Source: Diadema setosum (Eukaryota > Echinodermata > Echinoidea > Diadematoida > Diadematidae). Taken from it: a DNA stretch of 64,000 nt. The position numbers were made by a program, and so were the translations under genes. Each line of letters begins with the position of its first letter. The first letter of the stretch is position 1. Shown in pieces: positions 23,401-32,111 of the stretch. A model generated the notes under the pieces. It ran no database searches and had not been told where the DNA came from. It saw only the letters and a list, made by a program, of their open reading frames with translations. Where the stretch lies: the NCBI RefSeq assembly GCF_964275005.1, contig NC_092700.1, forward strand, positions 22,119,674 through 22,183,673. The letters run 5' to 3'.

Positions 23401-25126
23401 AGTGATGTCATATCATAATACAGTGATTTTTTTCTTAACAACTATTATATTGATGTCATCGCCGTATTCTGCAATAGAGCTAGAACCCGTATATGAGCTC
23501 AATGATTCTACCATGGTAGTGAGCAGGAGCGGATCAAGGAATTCCGCTAAAAAAAAAAAAAAAGGGGGGGTGAAAAAAAATTCCGGTGCCACTTCCAGGT
23601 TTCATAGGCTGACAAGAAAATAAAAAGGAAGAGCAATTGGATATGGTTTCTTATAAAGGGGAGCGCGAACACCGTTTACCTTTGTTTTCTTTTGTTTAAA
23701 AAAAAAATGAGGGGGGAGGGCGGAACGCCCCGCCCTGTGCGCCCCCCCCCCCCCCATCCGCCACTGCTGAGAAAGAAGCTCAACCTCCCTCCCTCTACTC
23801 TAAAAATAAAAAGTTTCAGAAAAAGAAATCATGTTTTTACACAACAACAACAGCACACCTTGAATACTCTCTTCTTGTCGGAGAGAAGTTCGACACCCTC
23901 TTCAAAGGTGAGTCCATGTTCAGCAAAAAGGTTCTGAACACTTTCCAGCCCCCTTTTATCTGAGAAAATAAAATAACATGATGAAGACGAAATATGGGGA
24001 CTTGGCTTGGGTAAATACCATCAAAAAGCTTTCACTAATCAGAATGGAAAATTTCTCCAGAAAAACGCAAGGAAAATAGTAATATCAACCAACATAATGC
24101 CTAGGGTCTTTGCAACTAAAGTATATTCAAAAAGTTCAAACATTTACAAGAAGATATTATAAGAAATCAACCACATTTATCAATTTTACTAAACTAAACC
24201 AGGGAGGAAAACACTACACAAACAAACACAGATTATATTAATGCAGAGTTATTTTATAGGCAAAAACTCGGTGGACGTAAGAGGAAAATTTAGAAATCCT
24301 TTCAAAACTCGTCAATTAAATGTTATCTTTAATTTAAGTCCCCCGCCCCCCCCCCCCTCCCCACCCGCTCTTTATAATGTTTGTCTTTCAAATTGAGGGA
24401 CTGCATATTTTCCATGCATTGAAACAATGAATTATGTTTTCAATTATTTAACTTGCTTTTTTTTCTGAATGTATAAACTGTTGTAGAGGTCAAAATCTAT
24501 TTAATGTGAAGCAAATGAAATATGGAATTAAACAATAGTCAAAAAAGTTCTTTACTATCGGATTTTTTGACTGTCCTCAAGTGTTCACCTTTTCTTCAAT
24601 TTTTCGGGATTAACACACGCTTCTTCATACTTCCCTGTAATGTCAGCTAAAAATAAAATGCTCCTGAAAATGAACCGAGCCCCATGTGCACGTTAATTTT
24701 AAATAATAAAGTACAGAGGAACAATTTGCTCGATCTCATCAATTATAACCATCATGACTACGCATTGCATGTCATAGATGAGGCAATGTGGTACTAGTCA
24801 CCCTATCGCTGAATTGACTTTCATATCTTTCAGCATTTTATAATTTGGTGAGTTTGGTAAGTCGAAGTTAGATACTGCAGTACCTCCAATATAGAATTGC
24901 CATCAAGGCTGCATTCCAAAACGTTTAACATGAGTTTGAAAAAAAAAAAAAAAACATGTTCATTAACGAAATTAGAATATTATGGAGAATTTCGACGCTT
25001 ACCCAATGATTTCGTCTTCCAGAATTTGTCGAGCTCTGGCGAAAGCTGGCCAAAAATCGGACTCGCACAATGGAGAACGGTGCCAAGGAAGAGCAATGAC
25101 GTCCACAAAGACTTCGCCATCTTCAT
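6726..25126 (-). CDS. NRF-6-type (nose resistant to fluoxetine) membrane acyltransferase, 16 exons
   Basis: Exons (minus strand, 5' to 3'): 25003-25126, 23859-23959, 22834-23014, 21725-21885, 19145-19214, 17968-18055, 17218-17594, 15737-15904, 14363-14456, 13637-13916, 12406-12485, 11593-11697, 10864-11011, 9356-9539, 8309-8451, 6726-6842. All borders are GT/AG and all phases agree, totalling 2421 bases: 806 aa plus TAG. Residues 1-27 are a signal peptide (MKMAKSLW...FGQ). About 60-215 form the extracellular NRF domain with paired Cys, including CWPSTC. A membrane segment follows (LLAFFALLVVIGTFYDVYL), then an acidic cytoplasmic loop of about 100 residues. From about 395 comes the acyltransferase-3 domain: LRVLSMFWVILGHSC (His 413), GTFSVDTFFVLSGFL, RLTPVYMVALGI, YWWTHLLYFNNLLPF, CMGWSWYLANDMQFFIISPL, PYTRIPTYLVGMVVGY and MARLSYAAYLIHPV. 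C. elegans NRF-6 relatives act in lipid/yolk transport and drug response; the substrate here is unknown. Of two in-frame ATGs (25126, 25120) the first was chosen. The gene looks intact. Confidence 0.93.
7893..8279 (-). mobile_element. LINE reverse transcriptase fragment in the last intron of the NRF-type gene
   Basis: The minus-strand frame encodes a LINE thumb/C-terminal region: LKFPGVHVDNKLDWSNHTN, then SVRNKLSKNIGVMYKLSF, then YNAVILPHLYYEITVWGNA. The sequence after it down to about 7600 may be its 3' part. The catalytic region and everything upstream are absent. It sits in the same orientation as the host gene, just past the splice donor of exon 15. The family differs from the LINE at 441-1925. 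Confidence 0.7.
10490..10537. repeat. CA microsatellite
   Basis: A run of (CA)n with one GAGA interruption, in intron 13 of the NRF-type gene. Confidence 0.9.
11306..11351. repeat. TA microsatellite
   Basis: About 23 TA units in intron 12 of the NRF-type gene. Open frames over it are simple-sequence artefacts. Confidence 0.9.
11488..11545. repeat. CA/CG-type microsatellite
   Basis: An imperfect (CA)n tract with a short CGCGCG interruption, just downstream of exon 12 of the NRF-type gene. Confidence 0.85.
12917..13290 (-). mobile_element. tRNA-derived SINE, head truncated
   Basis: The body shares many blocks with the SINE at 16783-17130: GCCCATATTCAG, TGGTCTTCCATG, GGGTTAAACACC, GAGTTGTGACTC and TCCTATCCGAGG. 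A tRNA-type B box GGGTTCGAACCC is at 13262-13273, but the A-box end is missing. On the minus strand it ends in an A/CAAA-rich tail (plus-strand GTTTGTTTG near 12918). It lies in intron 10 of the NRF-type gene. Confidence 0.8.
14500..15115. repeat. Fold-back minisatellite (CCCACGAGTCATACAG units)
   Basis: From about 14505 to 14650 there are about eight imperfect units of 17-19 bp of the type CCCACGAGTCATACAGC. From about 15020 to 15110 the complement appears (ATGACTCGTGGGTGTATGAC, then TATGACGAGTGGGTG). The spacer has further related words on both sides (GGCCCAAGAGCTC and its complement GAGCTCTTGGGCC-like) and a poly-T run at 14858-14879. The whole forms an imperfect inverted structure within intron 8 of the NRF-type gene. 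Confidence 0.7.
16783..17130 (-). mobile_element. tRNA-derived SINE, near complete
   Basis: Read on the minus strand from 17130 it starts GGGCGGCGAGT. It has a tRNA A box TGGCTCAGTCGG (17107-17118) and B box GGATTCGATTCC (17066-17077), so an internal RNA polymerase III promoter is present. A body of about 230 bp follows, shared with the copy at 12917-13290, which sets the family length at about 350 bp. It lies in intron 7 of the NRF-type gene, about 90 bp from the end of exon 7. Confidence 0.88.
18250..18508. mobile_element. MITE with GGGGATGGCTAGTAACTGAT termini
   Basis: Left end AAGGGGATGGCTAGTAACTG and right end CAGTTTCTAGCCATCCCCTT are inverted repeats of about 28 bp with few mismatches. 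The inner halves are also partly self-complementary (CAAGTAATGTGCAGTTTA and its complement TAAACTGCACATTACTTG). TA lies on each side as a possible target duplication. It is in intron 5 of the NRF-type gene. A partial relative is at 2435-2613. Confidence 0.8.
19305..19378. repeat. TAGA then TACA tetranucleotide repeats
   Basis: A compound microsatellite of about nine TAGA units followed by about ten TACA units, directly after exon 5 of the NRF-type gene (in its 5' intron). Confidence 0.9.
20155..20436. repeat. Compound microsatellite: ATAC/ATGC, TAGA and AG tracts
   Basis: ATAC-type tetranucleotides run from 20155 to about 20330, TAGA from 20369 and (AG)n from 20399 to 20436. The long frames over them are repetitive Tyr/Cys/Ser-Leu strings, not genes. 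Confidence 0.9.
21054..21444. mobile_element. MITE of about 390 bp with imperfect GTTAAAGGGA ends
   Basis: The left end GGTTAAAGGGAGGGTACAGT and the right end ACTATACAATCCCTTTAAC are inverted with mismatches. The interior is AT-rich and non-coding, and is partly self-complementary. It lies in intron 4 of the NRF-type gene. Confidence 0.5.
21979..22020. repeat. GAT trinucleotide repeat
   Basis: About eleven GAT units with one interruption, in intron 3 of the NRF-type gene. Confidence 0.9.
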
Positions 25127-26659
25127 TTCAGTGGATTATTGGCTCATCTACTCGCTAAGAGCATCCAATCCCGGACGAAGCAGTCTGTATGTCTGGTCGA
25201 CATGCAGGACAGTCGCTATGACTGTCGACAATGCATTACTCACCAGAAGTAACCTACAATGTAGTACAGTAGATGCTTTCCAATCTAAAGCTGGAGTTCA
25301 CTCTAGAAACAGTTCAATGTTTTTATCATCCCAATCCTGTGTTTCTACCTTGGGTGACGTCAAACATTGAACACTGCTGCAGATAAGAAGGGTGATTATG
25401 CTTTAAGATACACAAAGCAGGCAAAACACAGCCAAACCAAGCCAAAAAAGTCTTGTAGCTCAGTTACCATGTTCATCGTCCTTGATCTATGAAATGCATT
25501 TTGTTAATGATCAAACCACAACTATTTCAACGAAGCTGTACTTTGACTGGATCAAAATATGCTTATCCAATGAGATTTCCCGAGAGAAGCAGAAGATTCG
25601 TGATTCTGAGGAAAATTAAATGGCATGACTAGGATGGCGATACTTTATCTATCTCTTCTAATAGGTTTCTTCGTGCCACTATTTTTTTCCCTCAAATCTT
25701 CCATTTTATGTCATATTTTGAAGGTGGCATACTTTTTACATATCGAATTCTTGACGTTCTGCATTAAACGTACAAATGAAACTTAGACCTCGGTTGCCAA
25801 TATTTCTGTTGATAACAGCACCGACCAGAGTACCTAAGTTCAAGTGGTAATCTAAACTTCGTACTGTGAAATCAAAAAATATTAATATCAAATCGTTATT
25901 ATAAGGTTCGTCAGTCTTTACGTTTATCACGTCCGTAGGCCTACTGTTAATTTGGCGAATAAATGGGTGTGATAGTACAGTATCATGAATGTCATATGCC
26001 AATCCGAAAAATTGATGTGGTTTTGCATGATTACATGCGACATGTACAGTATGTTTTAAGAGAAGTTTGGAACAATCACAACACTCACACACACACACAC
26101 ACACACACACCCTAACACACACAAACACACAGTCATAATTTTTTTTTCTTTTGTTCTCATTGTGCAGTGATTCTTAGGTCATTAGCGCTTCCTAGGAAGA
26201 ATGTGCAATAGGCTCAGAGCGATCCATTTGACGCGCTTCATGCTTTCATAGCTTCCTCAGCTTGCCAGCATTCTAGAGGAAGACCTGTTTGTCGTGCACA
26301 AAAGTACATTGTTGGTGTCTATCTTAAGTCATTTTATTCGTAATGCATGTGTTGTTATCAGATTACAAACAGCTCCCTGTACCCTGGTAACGGGAGAAAG
26401 GTCAATCTACACAATTTAGGGCTTGAACAAAGACAAGTGACCATTCATGACCTCTGTTTCACCCTATACAATGTGGGTTGGCCGATCACTGCTGCCAATA
26501 CACCTGTCATAAATGATATACAATGAAAAGTTCTTTGACATGTTGCCAGGTTGCGCAGAATCCCGGGGATGTTGACAACACAATAAAGGCATGTAGCTTG
26601 TAATGGCCATGGTGTGAAAACTATGCACAGTGTGGTTATGGTGCTGCCTTAATCTGATA
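25127..26659. promoter_or_regulatory. Shared upstream region of two divergent genes
   Basis: About 1.5 kb separates the start codon of the minus-strand NRF-type gene (25126) and the plus-strand BTB gene (26660), so both promoters should lie here. I see a CA microsatellite at 26089-26110 and no clear TATA boxes, mobile elements or exons. Untranslated first exons could be hidden in it. Confidence 0.4.
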
Positions 26660-27790
26660 ATGGCCACATCGCATGTCGGACTAAACGTTGGTGGCAAAAT
26701 CTTCCGGACGTCGAGAACGACGCTGACTCGAGACCCCGACTGTTTCTTTAGTCTAATGCTGAGCGGGAGGATCCCATCAGCGAAGGACGACGACAGCAAC
26801 TACCTCATCGACCGCGATGGCGACATCTTTCGTCACGTGCTCAACTACCTTCGCTGCGAGCAGCTGCTCCTACCTACGGGATTCAATGAGCTGCACCAAC
26901 TCATGGGCGAGGCGGATTTCTTCCAGCTCAAGGCGCTGAAGGGACACGTAGAGGGGCTGATCGAGGTTGAATCCCCCCATCCGGGAATTGTCGGCCTGAA
27001 TGTTGGCGGCAAGCTCTATCAGACCACAGGGGAGACACTAGCGGGACTGCCGAATTCGATGCTGAGCGACATCGGGAAGGGTAAAGTGGCACCTCTGCGG
27101 GACAAGAGTGGGAATTACTGGATCGACAGGGATGGGGAAATATTCCGACATATCCTGAACTTCCTGCGGAATGGTCGTCTGGTTCTTCCAGACACTTTCA
27201 GGGAGCTACGCATGCTCGCTAGTGAAGCCGACTTTTATGGAATGAGCTTACTCCGGGAACACGTCGAGAGCTTGGTGGCTATCCTTCAGCACGACGAACG
27301 ATCGGCCACTGTCCTTGATCTCTACTACCACCTCGGGGAAGACGCCTACACGGTCTACACGAATGCCGGTGACTTGCACTGCTTCTTTCCATTCCTTCAA
27401 AATCCCGGGCACTCGCGAAGGGTTAAGGCAGTCCGTCAAGATGGCGTCGATACCATGTTCGGGGTGATACAACCGTTTTCATTTTCAATGCAATCACCTG
27501 TCGATCACGATGAGTCCATCGATGGTTCCCGATGGATCTACCTCAACGCCCCTCCTGTTCCCATGTACCCATACCCGAGGGGACCGGGAGACATTCGACG
27601 GTACGTCTGCGACTCCTGCCGCATGGAGGTCGTTGTAGAGAGGAACATGGAGTCCATAGGCTGCACGAAGCTTCGATTCATTAAGGATCCGATGGTTCAG
27701 CGGAGGAAGACCGCTGGCAAGGCGGGTTCCTCCGTGTCAGGTGTCCCGCAAGTCCCTGTTCCTTGGCCTGCGTTTGTATCCGACGAATAG
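26660..27790 (+). CDS. Intronless protein with two tandem BTB/T1 (KCTD-like) domains
   Basis: The 376-aa frame starts at the ATG giving MATSHVGLNVGG, chosen over an in-frame ATG 30 bases upstream because the T1 fold begins at residue 6. Domain 1 (about 6-105) has VGLNVGGKIFRTSRTTLTRD, YLIDRDGDIFRHVLNYLR and EADFFQL. Domain 2 (about 111-207) has VGLNVGGKLYQTTGETLAG, YWIDRDGEIFRHILNFLR and EADFYGM. Both are classical potassium-channel-tetramerisation type BTB domains and clearly arose by duplication. The C-terminal 160 residues include LYYHLGEDAYTVYTNAG and a CDSC pair (Cys 317 and 320), and I do not recognise them as a named domain. Family members oligomerise through T1, and many act as Cullin-3 adaptors; that role is inferred. 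No intron is seen, which suggests a retrocopy origin or intron loss. It is divergent from the NRF-type gene 1.5 kb away. Confidence 0.9.
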   Translation: MATSHVGLNVGGKIFRTSRTTLTRDPDCFFSLMLSGRIPSAKDDDSNYLIDRDGDIFRHVLNYLRCEQLLLPTGFNELHQLMGEADFFQLKALKGHVEGLIEVESPHPGIVGLNVGGKLYQTTGETLAGLPNSMLSDIGKGKVAPLRDKSGNYWIDRDGEIFRHILNFLRNGRLVLPDTFRELRMLASEADFYGMSLLREHVESLVAILQHDERSATVLDLYYHLGEDAYTVYTNAGDLHCFFPFLQNPGHSRRVKAVRQDGVDTMFGVIQPFSFSMQSPVDHDESIDGSRWIYLNAPPVPMYPYPRGPGDIRRYVCDSCRMEVVVERNMESIGCTKLRFIKDPMVQRRKTAGKAGSSVSGVPQVPVPWPAFVSDE

Positions 27791-28100
27791 CAAACGATGT
27801 GTTCTTACTGCAGTACAGCTGTACTTGTGAAACTTGGATTTCTGTGGGGCTGTGAACTATTAGTATGGACCCATCTTCCTCAATTGGTTTCGACTAATAA
27901 GAGTAACTCCATTATTTATACAATGCAATTTTGTATCTACCCTGCCTGGGAAAACTTGTTACTCAGTTTCAAAACAAGAAGAAGCTGGTCTGAATACACA
28001 ATGGAATTGGGTAAAATAAGTTGACACAAAATACTGTTGTACACAATAAGGCGTGCATATTAAAGGAATTATTTAATACTAGTTTAGGTGAGAATTTAGC
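27791..28100. other. 3' flank of the BTB gene
   Basis: Ordinary AT-rich sequence, probably the 3' untranslated region. No further gene is visible. Confidence 0.4.
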
Positions 28101-28103
28101 TTT

Positions 28104-28432
28104 TTAACAACAACCACCACCACAACAACAACAAGAGGTAAACACTTAATTAAGCGATGGTACAGGGTCGGTTGAGATGGGCTTGAGATAGATATTTAGA
28201 AACCACTTTGTGAAATGTCTCAGCCATTTCAAAACCAAGTTTAGTCAAATCAACTTTCAATTCCTCTCAAAATCATATGCTCCTTTATACAGGTATTTCA
28301 TGAGGTTTCTTTTTATCTCAAAAAATCATCAAAAAAAAAAAAAATGTAAGAAATCTCAAGCCCATCTCAACCGACCCTGTACCATCGCTTAACTAAGTGT
28401 TTACCTCTTGTTATTGTTGTTGTTGTTGTTGT
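28104..28432. mobile_element. MITE with inverted repeats of about 80 bp
   Basis: The left arm (AAGAGGTAAACACTTAATTA, GCGATGGTACAGGGTCGGTT, GAGATGGGCTTGAGAT) is repeated in reverse complement at 28353-28432 with very few mismatches. CAA repeats on the left and TTG repeats on the right extend the symmetry outward. The interior of about 160 bp has no coding capacity. Confidence 0.85.
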
Positions 28433-28777
28433 ATGACTAAAGTGAAAGCGAAATGGATACATTGCTTTTGGGGATCATTTCAAAAAATATTCCACAATGC
28501 AGAAAATACCGTCAGAGGGAACGTATAATGGATAATGACAGAACAAGACACGCAGTGAATATTAGTCTTGGGATTGTTTCATCACAATGAAATAGAGATA
28601 TGAGAACAATTGCGATGAAAGTATGAACTATAAGGTCCACCAATGCGTGGAGAGACAATGTAATGTGATATACTGTAATAGCTACGAGACATGCTGACAT
28701 TGGAAATATAATGTACGTATGTTGTCGCAGATGGAAAAAAAAAAGCAACAAAGCGACAGTGACAATCACTTTGTGAA

Positions 28778-29351
28778 GTTAAAGGACAACGTTCACCTTC
28801 ATATACATGTGGAGTGAGTGAATGCAGCAATATTAGTAGAACACATCAGTGAAAGTTTGGGGGAAAATCGGACAATCCGTTAAAGTTATGAATTTTTAAA
28901 GTATCTGCGTAGTCACTGCTGGATGAGAAGACTACTACAGTGTATGATGTCATATGCGTACAACCATATTAAGAAAATAAAAAGAGAATTTCACAAAACT
29001 GTACTTTTTTAATAAAGTGCACATTTCTTCGACTGGTTACTGACATATGTTCAGGGTAATATCATTCCCCCTGCCTTCTGAGAGAGAGAAGTCAAGTATT
29101 CTTTTGTTATGCGAGAAAAGTGAAAATATGTTGATTTTTTTTTATTCTTTCTTTTATCGTTGTACTCATCTGACATCACAAGCTATAGTAGTCTTCTCAT
29201 CCAGCCTTGAGTGAGCAGAAACTTCAAAAATTCATAACTTTTGAACGGATTGTCAGATTGTCCTCAAACTCTCAATGATGTGTTCTACTAATATTGCTGC
29301 ATTCACTCAACCCACAGTCATGTCTATGAAGGTGAACTTGTCCTTTAACTG
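28778..29351. mobile_element. MITE of about 575 bp with inverted repeats of about 150 bp
   Basis: It starts AGTTAAAGGACAACGTTCAC and ends GTGAACTTGTCCTTTAACT. The arms share GAGTGAATGCAGCAATATTA, GTAGAACACATCA and AATTTTTGAAGT-type blocks. TTAA at each end may be the target site. There is no coding frame. Confidence 0.85.
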
Positions 29352-32111
29352 CCTGTATTCGATGTGTACATAATGTACAAACGGATTCGTTGGACCTCCG
29401 CCGGCCGTCAAACTACATTGTGATTACATGTTTGACCAAGCTCATTGTGCTGATATCTACATCAAATATTATGCTTGAGTTATCGGTTATGAATAGGTAT
29501 ATTGCATGTCTGCACGTATGCATGTACGCGATTGTAGGCATGTGGTAAACTATTATGCGAGTGTGTGTCCATGTGGGCGAGGCTGTCTGTGTGTGTGTGT
29601 GTGTCCATGTATGTAGGTTCGTATGATGGACAGGTATGTGTATTACATTATATCAGTAGAACCTTATGCTATGAATAGTCGTGTACTTTCCAGTTTAACC
29701 GAAAAAATGAATACGTTGTACCAAGAAACGAAGAAAAACAATTGTTGAGGTCATCACGCGGAGCAACTGCACAACCAGAATGAGCATATCATAACATTGT
29801 ATACACATTAATTTTGTTATTATAATAAATATATGTGTGAGGGCGTGAGTGACTACATGCGTCATAGAAATAGCATTCAGTATCGATACATCTCTATAAA
29901 ATTCATAACAGCCTCTATATCTACTTGACTCTGACGGTATGTCATGAACAAACTTCACCATTGCTTTCCCCAAAAGATATACGCTATAAATCAGATCTTG
30001 CCCATGTTATCCATACTTGAGACACACACAAAATGCACACACACACACACACACACGCACAACCCCCCCCCCCCCCCCGCCTTTCAGAATACGAAGAGTC
30101 ATTGTGACGCAATACATTGTACATGTATACACAGATCATGTTGGCACACGTATACAGATCAGTCGGTACAGCTGTATTTTATCAAACCCTAATCACATGC
30201 ACGCAGGACAAGAGACAACAGACTTTGCCCATTCAATCACAAAATGGTGTGTACATTGCGGACGAAGAAAAATATAAACAACTGGAATGGGGTTTATTAT
30301 TTATGCAAATTTTGCCTGATCTATGCTCGAACAATGGCGAGCATATGCTTGGTTTGACTACAGTGTGTGATCGAAAAAGAAAAGAAAAAAAAATAGAAAA
30401 GAAAACCAAATCACTCACAGGCAGCAACGACAATGAAAGGATTATGTACAACACTTCAAGGCTGACAGTGTTCACGTGTTACAATCAGGTTGATTCAAAT
30501 GAGCAATCATGGAAATACCTGCACGTTTTACATCTCAATTTTGCAAAAGCATTGCCAAAATCAGGAAAACAATTATATTCTCTTGCCCGTGTAATAAATA
30601 CATACATATATTAGAAGTTTTCAAAAAACTTAAAGTATCAAGGAGATCATATGCAATATCGATTCATTTTACCCAGAATGCAACATGCGAGAAGTTGAAT
30701 ACCAGTTCTGATACAAAATGTATCATTCTCTTATTAAACATTTCAGGTAACAGCTCATTAGCCTTTGAATGTATTGAGCTTCTTGTTTGTATTTGCACAC
30801 AGCATGGAATTGAACTTAGACTATGTGAACGATACAAAACTGAAGGTAGAAAAACATTAATGAGCTTGAAGCTTCTCAGGTTAGTAAATACACTGTGGAA
30901 GGATAGTTTCCTCAAAATCAGTAGCAAAGTCCACTTTTCTCTGTGAAAATGCATGAAAGATGTCAAATGTCAATCATTGTAAATGCTAACATCTCATCTT
31001 TGTGTATTTCTTCTATAAAGTCATATTGTAACAGTAAAAGGGGAAAAGAAACAACGTGTGAAACATAAGATGTACAGGTAGTGACATTTGATTATCACAT
31101 TGTATTTTCTGGACCAGTGATGCATGCCCTATCATTGGGAAATTAAAAAGTCAAATTGTATGTTTGCACCTCACAAACAGAAAACACTCACTGACAAGCA
31201 CTATAATAATCATTTGGGCATCTAGTGTAACAAAAACTGAACAATTATTTCTCTTCTATTATAAATTCTCATTCATTTCTTATGTTGGATTTATTTGTTA
31301 TGTAAAATTTACATTTGTGCAGTAAATTTCATTCCATAAAATTGTATACCTATTTATTCAAAATATAAATTATGTCCATCGACTGAGATTGCTATGTGTT
31401 TCATTTCAAGAAGGAAAATCCTTCCCTGATGCATGACCTCACAATCAGTCATATCGATGAATAGCACTTTCATTTATTTCACTGAAACTACAATTGTATT
31501 GTACATGCATGTTTGCCGACAAAAGTGGCTTCTGCATGTAGACTGCATTGTCTCTGTGCAGTACAATCTTCCCACACACAATCCGAATGTCTCCCTCTAG
31601 TGTCAGATGTAAACATAATACACCTAAAGTGAAAGAGCCTTTGCCTCTACAGTGGAATCTCAATATAAAGAGGCCAGATATAACAAAATCCTCTTATGAC
31701 AAGGCGATTCTGCAAGTCCTGAAAAAAAAGAAAAAAAAAACAGGCAGTTTGAACGCAAATATGAATCATTCAAAAAAACAAAAACAAACAAACAAACAAA
31801 AGAAAAGAAAAGTGACACATTCTGTCCACATGCCATTTGCTCTCTCCAGTTGAAATGTTGGTGGAATCTTGGGAGATATCTGCATGAGAACACCGGTACA
31901 TTGATACAGCTGCCATTATGGCAAGTCAATGCAGACTGACAAATATCCAAGGCATAATGATCTACTGCCCAGCTCACTGAGCCATTGTGCACAGATGGAG
32001 GTATGACAAAGTTGAAAGAATGTTCCTTCCAAGGGTACGCTGTACCAAGCACACTCCGACCTGGAGTGTGTGTGGTGGGGGGGGGGGGGGGGGATTTCCA
32101 CAGTAAGGGTG
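29352..32111. other. Gene-poor stretch downstream of CHRAC1
   Basis: It holds a CA microsatellite with a poly-C run (30035-30078), A-rich runs (31720-31810) and a Tigger-like end fragment at about 31649-31720 (ACAGTGGAATCTCAATATAA). Open frames of 145-165 codons near 30.1-30.9 kb have no recognisable features. The part next to 32112 is probably the 3' untranslated region of CHRAC1; TTTATT, an AATAAA signal on the minus strand, occurs near 31287 and 31351. Confidence 0.4.

Noticed and set aside
24897-25370. 157-codon plus-strand frame
   Set aside because: It is antisense to the signal-peptide exon of the NRF-type gene and starts in a poly-A run.
30117-30614. 165-codon open frame
   Set aside because: No recognisable motif, Lys-rich simple stretch in the middle, begins in microsatellite sequence, and the antisense strand is also open.
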